This document shows positions 1 through 11,995 of a DNA stretch of 64,000 nt, one piece after another; position 1 is the first letter of the stretch; the number at the start of each line of letters is the position of its first letter. The notes beneath the pieces were generated by a model. It was not told where the DNA came from and ran no database searches. It was given only the letters and a program-made list of their open reading frames with translations. The stretch covers positions 44,026,810 to 44,090,809 of the forward strand of contig CM073888.1 in the NCBI GenBank assembly GCA_037176705.1. The letters are read 5' to 3'. The DNA comes from Molossus alvarezi. Lineage: Eukaryota > Chordata > Mammalia > Chiroptera > Molossidae. The position numbers were made by a program, and so were the translations under genes.

Positions 1-245
1 TGTGTTTCTGCCTTTTGTCTCAAATAGCTGCTGGAACATAGACAATGAGAGATATATGGAGCAGACTTGGACCCAAGCCATAGACTTAAACCAAGCTAAG
101 CCAATCCCAGCCATATTCATCTGAATCCCTGGTAAACCCCAACCCACCGTATACATGAGAGCAAGAAAAAATTGTGTTGGTTTTGTCTCTGAGTTGTGGA
201 GTAGTTTAAGAGCATTACTGTAGCAATAGCTTACTGATTATATGT
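1..245 (+). mobile_element. Possible 3' part of an ancient LTR
   Basis: The stretch ends with a pattern common at the 3' end of old mammalian LTRs: a 'gttgtgga' to 'agcattactgtagcaatagc' block followed by 'ttactgatta'. The element runs off the left edge of the window, so its family cannot be fixed. It could instead be an unrelated old repeat. Confidence 0.35.
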
Positions 246-1043
246 TATAGCAGTATGTTACTGTATATATACATTTTACTTCATTTAATTTATATAATTA
301 GAAAATAATTTATATGTCATGATCTGAAGAATTGAAGTTTTGAAATTTTTAGTTTGGCAGACACCATACTGATAATTGGCATTGTTTAAAATGTGATTGT
401 TTATACTCAGATAGCAGGAAATTTATTCAGGACAAAGTTCCAGGTCAATGAGTGTAATATTAGGAAGAAATAAAATTCTAACATTAGAAAAGACAGGGAT
501 GGGGAATGAGAAAGTGAAATGGGAAATATATAAAGATGTATCTGTAGGAGAGTTGTCATTCTTTGCATTTAAGGTTAATTATAAAGTTCAGTGCTTAGTA
601 GGCCAAAATCCAATCTTAATCCCTTTATCACCAAAATGTTCTACTTACTCTATAACCAAAGAATTTTATAGCTATAAAAGACATTGAAAATAATTTTAGT
701 TTAGTCATTAAGTTTAGAAACAAGGAAACTGACGACAGAAGAACCAAGCCACATCATACAAAATGAGTAAAAAAATGTAATCTTGACTAATTTATTAATA
801 ATACATCTATAAATAGATCTTCTGATAAAAAACAATCTTTTTTCTATTATATCACGTCATTTCATTATCAATTTATATGGGAGTACATTTTGTTGACAGT
901 TTTTTTTTAAATTATATTTATATGGAACTATATGATTTTTTCATAGTTGAAATACTTTGTGATATAACTGAGACAAAGTAACTAAAAAGTCTTACATGGG
1001 TTTACAATGAAATTATATATAATGTTCTACATACCATAAAAAT
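246..1043. other. AT-rich spacer, nothing recognised
   Basis: AT-rich unique-looking sequence. One 79-codon open frame starting at 448 has no recognisable protein character and no exon signals that I trust. Confidence 0.5.
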
Positions 1044-1165
1044 CAGCGGTTCTTACCTTTTGCCCCATGTGAGGTTCTCCTGGAGAGCTTTGCACAATAC
1101 CGGTACCTGGTCCCGCTTCTTGCGGTTCGAACTCTAATGGTCTGTGGTGTGGCCTCAGAACTAGA
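1044..1165 (+). mobile_element. MER5-like hAT fragment
   Basis: It begins with a hAT-type terminus, 'cagcggttctta', and continues with the 'ctcctggagagctttg' block typical of the MER5 group of non-autonomous hAT-Charlie elements. The far end is decayed and no target duplication was found. Confidence 0.5.
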
Positions 1166-1599
1166 ATTGCTATAAACTTTCTTTGCTATTGCCTTTCATT
1201 CCAGTTTTCCTTTTTAGCTTTTACTCTTATATAAACATTTGTATTATTATTATTGAATAGAAACATTAAATACTATCAATTTCCCTCTATATCACTTTTG
1301 CTACCCCCCCCCCCAATAATGACATGTGGTATGTTCATTAAAACCAAACAAAACCACCTTTTTAAAACTAAACACTAGTTATTGAGGGGAAAAAATCTTT
1401 TTATTTGACTTATAACTATAATAAATATAATTCTGGGAAAACCAAACTTGCTTTTGCATTTTAAATATCTCCTTTTGCTAAACTGCACATATTAAATAAA
1501 GCACAATGTATATGGTATAGAGATTAAAAAATAATAGAAATAATTAACTTATAAAATTCATATGAAAAGAATATTTACAAACACTATTCTGAGAACTAA

Positions 1600-2535
1600 G
1601 TTTCATCAAGCTTTATTTTGAGCTCAGATTTGGACTTGTATTCATTCTTAAAATAATGAATGAGGTTAAAATTTCTTTTGAAGAGAGACCATTTCAAAGA
1701 GTCCCAAGTTTCTTGGTGTATTTCTGTACCTCCAACTTCTGGTTCATTTGAAGTTTGAATTTACCTTAAAGGAACTCACATCTGTTTTCACAATGTGAAG
1801 GTTGCCAAAGAGACTCCAGCCTTCAGAGAAGGGTTCTTAGGTGCTTCCCAGAAGTGTAGACAAAAAAGGACCACATATTGGAGGGGGAGGTAGAGAACAG
1901 AACCTGGTAACATAGGACGTCTGAGTTGAGGGAAGCGAAGAGTTCTGCTTTCAGACCCTTAGTGAGGGATGGTTGAGACGTAAGCTTCCAGCCACTGCAG
2001 TGTTTAAAAAGTCTTGTGATGACACAAGTCATTTTCTGGTGACTGGGTCATTTTTATAATTTCAGCTATCACCTCTTTCAGTCTTGAGGGTTTGGATCTC
2101 TTTTTGTTTACTTTTTACTAAGTAAGTCACTTCCTTCTTCAGGATCAAGTTGTTTCTCGTCAGTTTTCCATATCTGTCCACCAAGGTTGGTATTTTTGAT
2201 GACTCTTTTTCTAGGCTGGTATCTTCTAAGGATGACTCAGTATCTAAATATTCCTTTTGAACAGAACAAAGCTTGTCAAAAAATTGATGCTTCACCTGAA
2301 TCAGTGCAGCCAGTCTTTGTGCAACTCCAATTTTCTTCTCAAGTTAAACGGCTTCTAATCTAATGCCTCATTCTGAGCAAATACAAGAGACTCACCAAAA
2401 AGCCAATGACAGATACACACACCACTGACTCCCACTGAAGGCTACTGTAGACAAACCCTGGTCTCAGGTCATCTGGAAGCAGCTCTGCTACCACTTCTTG
2501 TGACTTCCCCAGGATCAGCCAAAGCTCCATAATGG
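1600..2535 (-). pseudogene. Decayed MIA2/CTAGE-family retrocopy
   Basis: On the minus strand an ATG near 2533 opens a frame containing VVAELLPDDLRPGF, followed by a hydrophobic membrane segment (SVVCVSVIGFLVSLLYLL) and then, after stops and a +1 shift, 'RSRL' and EKKIGVAQRLAAL. The next 77 codons (2295-2062) include SVQKEY, ESSLEDTSLEKES and a coiled-coil-like tail. This order (juxtamembrane motif, membrane anchor, RSRLY-like linker, coiled coil with ESSL-DASFEKE) is that of the MIA2/cTAGE5 family, which helps load bulky cargo at endoplasmic reticulum exit sites. The membrane anchor and coiled coil are contiguous without an intron, which suggests a processed copy. It has at least two stops and a frameshift. 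The part below 2060 is harder to align. A frame near 1600-1770 still looks coiled-coil-like, so the left limit is approximate. No function is expected. Confidence 0.6.
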
Positions 2536-2754
2536 CTCACAACCCCTCCTGTGGAACTGAAGTTTACCACAGAGTTCTATTGGTAGTCATAGTTCCAACG
2601 GCTGACAACAAACTGCTGAGAACCCCACAGTGTTCCACCTGGAACCCGGCTCACCTTGGCAAATTAAGCAGTCTACCAGTAGAGCTGGCCAAAGCTGGGT
2701 ACAATTTCTTTTAAAATCTGCTTTTGGCCATAGTGGCCTTTTCTCTTTATTTTT

Positions 2755-3870
2755 TTTAAACAATTTTTAATTATAAAACTTTTATTAAAGTCACTATACA
2801 TATTATAAATTTCACATATTTTAAGTGGACAATTTGATGACTTTTCACAGGTTAGATTTGTGAAACCAACATGCCAATCTAGATTAGAATATGTTCATCA
2901 CTCTAGAAATTTCCCTGTGCCTCAATCCCCACCCTTAGGCAATCACCATTCTGATTTTTATCACCATACATTAATGTTGACTGCCCTTGAACTTTCTATA
3001 TATGGTATCATTCAGAAGGTAATCTTTGGTGTCTGACTTCTTTCTCTCAATGCAATGTTATTGAATTGTATCCATGTTGGTGGGTGGAACAGTGGTTCAC
3101 TCTTTTTAATTTCCTGTTATGCCATGGAATAAATATGCCATGGTTTATTTATCCATTTTTCTATTGATGGAATTTTGATTTCCATTTGTTTTAGGTAAAT
3201 ACCTAGAAATGGAAATAGTTATGTAAGAAATTGTCACAACCCTGGTTGGTGTGGCTCAGTGGTTGGAGCATCATCTCTTACAATTAAGGGTCAAGGGTTT
3301 GATTCCTGGTCAAGGGCACATATCTGGGTTGCAGGTTCAATCCCCAGCCCTGGTTAGGGCTTGTGCGGGAGGCAACCAATTGATGTCTCCTCACATTGAT
3401 GTTTCTCTCTCTCTCTCTCTCTGTCACCCACTCCCTCTCTTCCTCTCTCTAAAAATCTATGGAAAAATGACCCTGAAATAAAAAGTAAAATTTAAAAATA
3501 TTACCAGTTTTTGAGTGGCTGTACCACTGTACACTAGTATTTACTGGTATGAGGGATACATTTTCTCTGCATTCTCATTAATATTTGTCTTTTCAGTCTC
3601 TTTTTAATGTTAGCATTTTGATACATGTGAATTGGTCCAAGTATTTTTAATTTGCCTTTTCATGTGCCTATTGGCCCTTGTAAAAATTCTTGCATATAGG
3701 ATGTTTTTGTCTTGATTTAAGAAAATGTAAGTATTTGTCTTATTCTCATTGGTTTATAGAAGTTCTACATACATCCTAGTCATAGGGTCTGTGTCAGATA
3801 TACTACCTTTTCTTCTAGATGTTTTATAATTTTAATGTTTACATTACATCTTACATTAATTTTTGCATAG
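2755..3870 (-). mobile_element. Old L1 (L1M) 3' portion, antisense
   Basis: Reading the plus strand gives the familiar antisense order of old L1 3' ends: 'ccctgtgcctcaatcccc', 'ttcctgttatgccatgg', 'tatttatccatttttctatt' and 'ttttgatacatgtg'. A younger SINE at 3240-3497 splits it. The sequence is highly diverged and has no coding capacity. Confidence 0.55.
3240..3497 (+). mobile_element. VES-type tRNA-derived SINE
   Basis: The head 'cctggttggtgtggctcagt' carries the tRNA-like A box, and 'gggtttgattcctgg' is the B box. A CT-rich tract and an A-rich tail follow. It is inserted in the old L1 around it. Confidence 0.85.
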
Positions 3871-4616
3871 TGTGAAGTAGGAGTTGAGGCTTATTGGCTC
3901 ATTTTGCTCTTAATTATGGGTCATATTTTCCTACTGATTTGCATATCCATAATTTTTCATAATACACTAGTTGTTATGAATAACACATTATAGAGAATCT
4001 GGGTTGGTTGTCTTCCTTGAATCAGTGCTGTGTGTTATCATGGCAGGCAGTTAACGTAATCCTTTTCTCAGGCTGGAATTCATTTACTTATCTTCTTGTT
4101 AGTGTGGATGTATTTCACTTTTATCTTTAGTCCTAGGGTGTGAACTTTCTGGGGCCTTGGTAACTGTCAAAGTGGTCCATCTGTTAATAGATTGGCTGAG
4201 CTGGCACCAGCAAATCGCCAGCACTGGGCTGTCTCTGGTGTCTCCTTGCAGTTTGCAGCTTTACAGTGGTCACCGTCTGTTAGGTCTCATGGAATTCTGC
4301 CCTGTGCATGTGCAGCCCTGCCCTTGGACAAGCACCTGCTGGGAACTTCCTAATGGAATTCTGCCCCCTCCTCCCAGCCTCCCGCACAGCTTCCCTCTCC
4401 CAGAAGGACACTGCTCGGCCAGTTCCGGCTGCCTCAGCGCAGGGAGACCACAGTGCTCAGCTGGGGCTGCTCTCCCACCTTCCCAGTTCTGGAAATTGCC
4501 CCTACCTGAGAGCCCGCCTCACCGCATGTGCTTCCATTCTCACAAGGACCTCAGTCCTGGACTAGCGCTGAAAACAGTCACAGAATGTGTTTTGTCTAGT
4601 TTTATGTTTGTTTGTG
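3871..4616. other. Unassigned spacer
   Basis: No repeat or gene recognised. A GC-richer part (4250-4565) is open in two plus frames (195 and 85 codons), but the translations are rich in Pro, Ser and Cys without domain character, so I do not call a gene. Confidence 0.4.
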
Positions 4617-5075
4617 TGTTATGGGTTGAATTTTGTCTGCCCCCACCCTGCCCCCCCAAAAATTGTATGTTGAAGTCCAAACCTCCAGCACCTCAGCATG
4701 TGACCTTATTTGTACATAGGGTGGTTACAGATGTAATTACTTAAGGTGATATCACATTGAAGTAGGGTGGGCCCCTTATTCAATATGGCTGGTGTTCTTA
4801 TAAAAAAGAAATTTGGAGACACACATCCATACAAGGAGAACACTGTGTGAAGATGAGGGCAAAGACCCATCAGCCAAGGAAAAGCAAGGCTGCAGCAACT
4901 GTCAGAAGCAAGGAGAGGCCTGGGATAGATCCTCCTCCCAGACCTCAGAAGGAATCAACACTGACAACACTGGATCTCAGACGTCCAGCCTCCAGACTGT
5001 GAGACAATAATTTCTGCGGTTGAAGCCCCCCAACTCGGAGTACTTTATGATGGCAGCCCTAGCAAACCAGTGAAT
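4617..5075 (+). mobile_element. Solo LTR, MaLR/MLT1-like
   Basis: It starts with TGTTATGGGTTGAATTTTG. It continues with the typical MLT1 landmarks: 'tgttgaagtccaaacctcc', 'atgtgaccttatttg', 'gggtgggcccc', 'atatggctggtgttcttata', 'ctgtgagacaataatttctg' and 'tatgatggcagccctagc'. This ERVL-MaLR LTR class is old and non-functional. No internal region follows, so it is a solo LTR. Confidence 0.75.
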
Positions 5076-5993
5076 CCATTGTTGCAGAAGAATTGGTCCA
5101 GCACGAGTAACTCTGCCTGGTGTGAATTTCTTGCCTCTGCTTGCAGCTCTTCCCTCTGGGGCCCTCTGCGTGGGCCCTGCACCCTGCATTTCTCCAGCTT
5201 CAGCTCTGTCTTCAGGCTTTGGAGCTCTTGCAACAGCTGCTAGTCATCACGGGAGGACACTGGGAAGACTTCAAAATATGCCAGACCCCGCCCCCCCTTC
5301 CAGAGAGTCTGCCTCACTCAGTCTGGTATGGGACCTGAAAATCCATTTCCCTTCATGTTTCCCAGGTGATTCTAAAGTGCAGCCAGGATGGAGAAGCCCT
5401 GCTGTGCACCTCACAGCACAAGTCAGCTGCCCAGTTTTTTTACAGCCTGCCTTTGCTTCAGACTTAGACAAGTACTTATTTTCATGGCAGGTGAAATGTA
5501 TTTATTATAATAAATGTCATTAGTATAATGTTTTGGCAAAATTAAAAGATAAGGTGATACAAATGTGTTAATTTTATTCATTCAAAGAAAGAAAGAAAAA
5601 ACTAAAACAGGTTAGGCAACAAATATTGATTTTTTTCCCCATGATTTAGACATTGACACCTTGACACAGGTGATGTGGGAATGAGCAAGGCAGCTCCAGC
5701 CCCTGGTCTCAGGAATTCAGCAGGAATAGTCAGAATTCCCACAACATAGAGACAAGTGTGATGTCAGGACTGAACTGTTCCATACTGAAAGAACCAACAG
5801 TGATAATCATCAAAGTAAATACTTTTTAATCCCTCAAAAGGCCACTGATAAGGGAGTCACCTTCAGGGTGTGGGTACACATGGAGAATGATAGAAAAGAT
5901 TATTTTCTTAGTTTGGCATTCCCAGAATCCTTGAGTTCCCAGGATCATGGGAGAGCATCTGATTAAAGTGTTTAAAGATACATACGTTGTATA
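5076..5993. other. Unassigned spacer
   Basis: Single-copy looking DNA. The 133-codon plus frame at 5122-5523 continues through proline- and serine-rich translation and looks like chance. No splice or domain evidence was seen. Confidence 0.4.
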
Positions 5994-6598
5994 AGTTTGT
6001 TCAACAAATATTTATTGAGCATCTACTATGTGCCAGGTACTTGTGTAAGCACTAGGGATATACTGATAAACAAAACAAAATTCTTGCCCTTGGGGAACTT
6101 ACAAATGAATCAATAATAAAAATCTAAGAGCCCTGGCCCACATGGCTCAATTCGTTGGAGCATCATTCCATACACCAAAAGGTTGCAGGTTTGATGCCCA
6201 GACAGGCCGGAGGTGTGCAGGTCTGATCCCTGGTTGGTAGCATAAGGGAAGGCAACTGATTGATGTTTCTCTCTCTCCTTTCTCCCCTCTCTAAAAATCA
6301 ATAAGCATGTCCTTGGGTGAGGATTAAAAACCCTTAAGATAATTTTAGTGGTGATTAGTGCTACGAAGAAAATGAAGCAAGGTAGAGGGCCAGAGAAGGA
6401 CTGGCATTAGGCCCCTGTCAGCGGACTGGCAAGGTAGGGTTTCTCAGAAAGTGACATTTGGGAAAGACTGCATGATGCAGGGGAGGCACTCAAGCATAGG
6501 TCTTGGGCAGAGTTTCCCAGTGGAAATAACCACCAGTGCAAAGGCCCCAGGATTGGAATGAGCTTGGCATTTTCAAAGGACAGAAGCTGTATGTGTGT
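5994..6598 (-). mobile_element. L2-like ancient repeat, antisense, interrupted
   Basis: 'aacaaatatttattgagc' followed by 'ctactatgtgccagg' is the antisense L2 3' end. Beyond the SINE the diagnostic 'agtgctacgaagaaaatg', 'gtgacatttgggaaag' and 'gtgcaaaggccccagg' blocks continue in the same order. It is split by the SINE at 6131-6331. Confidence 0.5.
6131..6331 (+). mobile_element. VES-type SINE
   Basis: It has the tRNA-like head 'ccctggcccacatggctcaa', a B-box region 'gcaggtttgatgcccag', a CT tract and the 'tccttgggtgaggattaaaa' tail. It is inserted in the L2-like repeat. Confidence 0.85.
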
Positions 6599-8431
6599 TC
6601 TCTTGTACCTCTCTCAGCATGTTTTAAAAAGTCCTCTGAATCTTTGTCAGGCATCTTCTGGCTCTCCACTTTTGGGTAGTCAGTTATGGAAGTCTCCTGT
6701 GTTCCTTCGGTGCATTCGTCTTGCCCTGATTCTTTATGATCACTGTAGCCTTGTATAGCTGTCTGCACACTTGAAGAAACCGTCACTTCTTCTGGGCTTT
6801 CAGGACTGTGATTAAAAAATTTAAAAAGTCCTGTTCCCAGGTTGGGGCACACTGGAGCATGCTCTGACCCTGGGTTTAGTGGTACGGAGTGCCAAGTACA
6901 GGAGCATGTGACAGCTCCCTGTCTGGGGGCCAGAAGATGGGTGGGGCATGGTGATCTGTTGGCTCAGGCCACTGGAGTCCACAGCACTGACACCTGTGTG
7001 GTCTTTGGCAAGAACTGAGGGGAGTCCACAGAAGCTGCAAGGGCTCTTGGGGTTCTCAGTGGTGCCTCCAGGTCTGGTGGTTGGGGAGCAAGGTGAGAAG
7101 TAGAGGTGGCTGGAGCCAGTGGTATGCACACAATCAGCTGCACGGGCCAGCCACAGGTGCTGCCAGTGACAGGCCTGTTGTAGACACAGGGGCCAGGACA
7201 AGCAGCAAGGGCCAGGGCCACTGGCAGCTGAAGGGGCCCTGGTTGTCAATGTGCACTACTGACTACTGTGGCTACCGGGTAATGCCGTGGGCGTGCTGCA
7301 GTGGAGGCGCGTCAGGGGGAGTCAGGCCAGGAGCACATACGTACACAGTTGGAGGGGCAGCTGCAGGTGAGCCAGGCAGCGCAGGCCCATGCCTGGAGAT
7401 AGGGCTGAATTCAGGCCCACAAGCAGCTATCAGTGTGACCTCCTGTGGCTGCACAGTCTCCCCATGGGCGTGCACATAGCAGTGGAGGCCAGTGACAGGT
7501 TTAGGCCAGAGGTGTGCAGGTGCACAGCTGGGTGGACTAGTTGCACAGCTGGGTGGGCCCTGTCATACAGGCCAATGACAGGCAATAAGCCAAATCTAGG
7601 CCCACAGGCAGCTCTGTGGGCCTTGGCTATCAGTGTGTATTTCCATGGTTACAGTATCTTCCCACGGGTATGCACCCTTAATGAAGGCCAGTGACAGCGG
7701 TCAGGCCAGAGGCGTGCAAGAGCACAGCTGGAGGGGCTAGCCCCGAGGGAGTGAATGCACAGCGGTGAGCATCAACTGGGGAAGTCCAGACTGGTATCTT
7801 AGACTCACACAGCTGCAGAGGCCAGGACTGGCTGCCTGAGAAGGTCCCAGGCCCCCTGGGAGCAGAGGGGGAGAGGAAGCAGGGAGGGACTCCGGCCACC
7901 GCAGTCAGTGAAGGGGAGTATCTGCGGAGCAAAACCCAGTGAAATCTGCAGTGGGGCTGTGGCAGCTGTGCTGGCCCTTGTTTTCTTCAATGAAGAAAGC
8001 TGACAGGTCGTCTGTAGAACAGGTCACTGGGAAACATGGCTGCTTCTGCTGCGTGGCTTATATTGGTAGCCTCTTCTCCTTTTTCTTCCTTGTTCCTAGC
8101 TGTCCCTATACTTCTCAGCTTTGCTGGTCTGGGTGGGGTGAAATGGAAGAACCTTCGTGTGGTGCCCATAAGGCTGGGGAAGGTCATGGTCATTTCCAAC
8201 TGAGAGTTCCCTCTTGGACCTGAGCAATGCCAGCTTGGAGAACGGGCGATGCAGGCAGAAAGAAGCTGTTCTTCCTTCCTTTTTTGTGCAGTTATTCTCA
8301 GGTGCTTTGTTCCACTGTGTTGCTGAAGGTTCTTAAGTGGACCCTACATCTGTTCTTGTTTGTGGGTAACTGTCTCATTGTTGATCTTTGGAGAGTCTGG
8401 GGTCTCTTACACTGCCATCTTGGTGACCTCC
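6599..8431 (-). mobile_element. GC-rich antisense L1 5'UTR-like block
   Basis: Read on the minus strand, the block opens at 8431 with 'ggaggtcaccaagatggcag'. This resembles the start of an L1 5'UTR, including an AAGATGGC YY1-like core near the 5' end. It runs into about 1.2 kb of GC-rich sequence with loosely repeated 'ggccagtgacagg', 'gcacagctgg' and 'cccacaggcagctc' phrases (about 7050-7760). Many overlapping frames are open on both strands simply because the region is GC-rich. It interrupts two collinear pieces of the same ancient repeat (5994-6598 and 8433-8645). An LTR origin remains possible. Confidence 0.45.
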
Positions 8432-8432
8432 T

Positions 8433-8645
8433 AGGTTTTTGTCCTGGAAAACTGGATGCATGGTGAACCCCTTCACTGAAATGGATGAAGACCAAAACAG
8501 GAACAAATCTGATGGGGAAAATTAAGAGTTTGGTTTTGACATGTTACCTTTGAGATGTTTAATGGATTGCAAAAGGATATCCAAGTGGAATTATCAAATA
8601 GGCATGTGGACATTCGATTCTGAAGCTCAGGAGATTTATAGATCT
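8433..8645 (-). mobile_element. Second piece of the L2-like repeat
   Basis: 'ttaagagtttggttttgaca', 'tttgagatgtttaatggatt' and 'atccaagtggaattatc' match the inner part of the same widespread ancient repeat seen at 5994-6598, in the same orientation. The consensus sequence between the two pieces is missing. The family name is tentative. Confidence 0.4.
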
Positions 8646-10185
8646 TTCCTGCTCTAACAGGTCACGTTTCAATGTAGAAACTGTAGACCAGAGAAATTAA
8701 GTGACCTGATCAAGATTATAGCTTAGAAATGACAGATGTCCACTCCCAATGCAGTGCTCTTTCCAAGAAAAACATGAACCCTGAAACAAAGAATCTATAT
8801 TGTCCCACCTGACCCTTTCCCACTGAGCTGCATGTAAAGGTTTTGGGAAGTTCCCTGCAGGGATGGAGCTGTATATTGGTGGTTCACTTTTCTTTCACAA
8901 AGTGATACATAGCAAAAAGAAAAGGGCAGATTAGTGTTGGCCAATTCAGCCGGAATATAGTGGATGTTAGCATGCACAAATTTAACCTTTGTGGTTTAAC
9001 CATTTATAAGTGACTCTGATTCCCAAGATAGGTTGTGATTGTGCTAAGGTTACAAATTTGCTTTATTTATGGGAGTGAGTCTCTTCACTAGTGAGTGAGC
9101 CTAGCTGTCTGCCCAGTGCCTACATCTCAAGTTGGCTTCATTGTTTCTACTTGTCTTCTTGTATATGAGGACTTTTGTAAATGCTAAAAAGGCTTGATTC
9201 AAAAATGCGTAACAACAATAAAAAACGAACGACAAACATAAAAACCTCCATAAAGAAAGAAGTTCAAACGACTCAAGTATAACTTCAATGTTGTATTTAT
9301 TACATTATTAGATACATGTACTAATTGTTTGAATATTTTAGTGCTGCCTTATTGCACCTGATGGGGGGAAGTCATGTTTGGGAATCACAAGATTCTAAAA
9401 TGTATTCCTTGCAAACATCAGGAGCTCATGCTATTATTTATTTAAATGCCAGGAAATCTCTTGATTCTAGACCAAAAAGGCATTGATTTATCATGAGAAA
9501 ATTCTAAGACATGCATTAAAATGGAAAGAGATGAAGGCAAACTATGAGCATATTTGGTAGTGCATCTCTGGGTCGGCTCTGCTCGGTGGTCACGTGGCTG
9601 TCCAACACTGGCGATGCTCCAGTGAACAGAACAGTCGTTCCCATTTCAACAGACACTCAACCAGTTTAAGCGGACTTACAGATCAATGTAGTTGATAATC
9701 TGGACCAAGAAAATATGTTGCTAAAGACAATTTTAGGGGAAAAAATACAAATGTTGTCTATTTAGTTAAAAAATATAAAATCCAACTCAGCAGCAAACTT
9801 CTGAATTTGAGGACACACACATATGACAACTGAACATTAAAAGCAGATTCAGCAGCTATGGGAATCTGAATAGATTGCTGAAGAAATAAATACGAGATGA
9901 GATGGCAGTAGCTTGGTGTGAGCTCATGAAGACTGTTAAACGAACTGCTACATTTGTCCCAGGATGAGGGAGTTGGACACATTCACCCTACCAGTATACA
10001 TTTAAAGGATCCTCTGTGTTCAATGTAGACCTTGAACCTACACAAATAGTCCACAGGTGAACTTTGATTCTTCAGGCTAGGGAAGGATAATGGGGAGGAA
10101 GAAATGTACCAAAGAGAGAGATTGCAGCATTTACCTAGACTTTAGTTCATGTATGCGGTTGTGTGTGTATATATATTTAAATTTT
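8646..10185. other. Mostly unassigned spacer
   Basis: A weak MIR-like trace lies at 8690-8760 ('agagaaattaagtgacctga'). Otherwise I recognise nothing. No open frame here looks like a protein. Confidence 0.4.
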
Positions 10186-10189
10186 CTTC

Positions 10190-10735
10190 CAAATTGGAAA
10201 GTAATACTCACTGTAAAAACAAAACAAAACAAAAATCCACAAATGCATAAAGAAAAAAATGTAATTGTCCTTTCTCCTAAGCCCTACTTCCAAAAGGAAC
10301 CACTGCTAACATACGGTGTACATTTTTATATATATTATGTATACATATATATTATGTATACATGTTTACATATGGATAAGGAGAGGGAGAAAAAGCTTTA
10401 TATTTTTTTCCAAAAGTAGGATCACACTGCACCTATTGTAGTGTAGCTGTTTTCACCTAATGCATCACAAACACCATTCCATGTCCATTCATGGACGTCT
10501 ACTGTATTTTTTAATGATTTGAAAGCATGGAACATTCCATAGATTGAATGGACCACAATTGATTTAAAGGCCTCTGAATCAATGGGAGTTTGGATTGTTT
10601 CTGATTTTTAGCTAGCAGTGTTACAAGCGATGTGGCATAGTAAATTTACATAGCAGTGCCTATTAGTGCAAGTATTTCTGTAGGGCCAGTTCTTATAAGA
10701 ACTGCTGGGTCAGTGCTCATTTACACTATGGATGC
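10190..10735 (-). mobile_element. Old L1 (L1M) 3' portion, antisense
   Basis: The order of antisense L1 landmarks is conserved: 'ccaaaaggaaccactgctaa', 'gcatcacaaacaccattcc', 'gggagtttggattgtttctg' and 'gcaagtatttctgtagggcc' followed by 'aactgctgggtcag'. An AT-rich microsatellite (10325-10370) sits inside. It is decayed. Confidence 0.55.
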
Positions 10736-11814
10736 CAAGAGAGCAGCAGCAGCTGCAGCCTGCTTTCTCCTGCCTCTGCGGGGCCCAGCACCTCAGCAGA
10801 GAAATTCCGGGCACACAGGCAGAGGAGGGGGCTACCCATCAGATATGGTGTGGGGGTCTCTAAAAGCTTTCCTGGCTAGACCTAATCTCTCCCCTGGTCT
10901 GTTCAAAAGCCTGGAATTCCCAGGAAACTAATAATAATAAAGTCCTTTGGATCCTCCTGCACCCCCTCCTCAATGGAGCGATAGCCTGTCACCATTTGAG
11001 AATGGTGACATCCTCTATGGCTGAAATATTGGCAGGAATGTATGTATCTAATTTATCAGCACCTTTGTTCCTTTTAAGACTTGATGAAAAGCTTTATAAA
11101 ATTTTATTTTTCTGTCCTTGTGATTTTAGAGGACTACATTAATTTGCCTTTTTAAACCTGAGGATGTTGTGACACCTGAGTCATTCTTAAAGTAATACCA
11201 TATTTTTCCCAACATATATAGTTCAATATTTTAGATATATGGGCTTCTTCTAGAGTAGAATTTTATCTTTCTCCCAAGTACCCAATGTGTCAGGCAGAAC
11301 AACGAGTACTTTGGTTTTTATAAAAGAGAAAACTGAGGCTCAGAAATATTAAGGGACTAACAGGGGACACATGAGGAGTACTGTCAGAATTATCAGTGAT
11401 GACTTCATCATATAATTTAGAAGTTATTGGAAATGGGACTGAACTTGAACTGATCTTAGGAGATAGCCTGGAAGGTTTGAGATTGGGAATTTCCTGGTGG
11501 TTTGCTTAAACACTGTGGCTTTGTCTTTACTTCGTTCTTAAAATATGGTGTTTTGTTTTTTTTTTAATTACTTTTTTCTTATAAAATTTTCAAAAATTAT
11601 GTTAATTAAATGGTCTGATTAGCCCCATGATGCTTACTTAAACTGAGGTTTTACTCTGTGAAAGACATTGAGACTATAGTAAAGATATTTGCAAGTTTAT
11701 CACCAGTGGATACATCAGCCAAGTTAACAAGGCAAACTTTGCCACCAGCAATGTCATTAACATGTGCTATCCTGTCCATTATTGGTCATCCACCTAAGAT
11801 CTACTCATGTTAAC
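10736..11814. other. Spacer with weak MIR trace
   Basis: A possible MIR remnant ('gaaaactgaggctcagaaat') lies near 11325-11400. Nothing else recognised. A GC-rich open frame at 10656-10931 overlaps the end of the L1 and reads as chance. Confidence 0.4.
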
Positions 11815-11995
11815 CCACTTCATCCTCACAATAACGCCATGAGGTGATTTTTGTTATGATCTCTCTTTTGTACACAAAGGAAAGTGCTGAGCCGTTGAGT
11901 AACGTGTCCAATGTCGTGCAGCAAGGAGGTGGCAGAGTTGGATGAGAAACTCCCTGCTCTCACTCCACCATCCTGCTCTTAAATCTCTGGGCTGC
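11815..11995 (-). mobile_element. MIR SINE, antisense
   Basis: 'cttcatcctcacaataacgc' leads to 'catgaggtgatttttgttat', then a 'gagtaacgtgtcc' block and 'ggcagagttgga'. This is the antisense order of the mammalian-wide MIR core and flanks. Confidence 0.6.

Noticed and set aside
4157..4744. 195-codon plus-strand frame
   Set aside because: Proline/serine-rich translation, no initiation or splice context, and its end overlaps the MLT1-like LTR.
6821..8223. Many 60-142 codon frames on both strands
   Set aside because: Explained by high GC content and internal repetition of the L1 5'UTR-like block.
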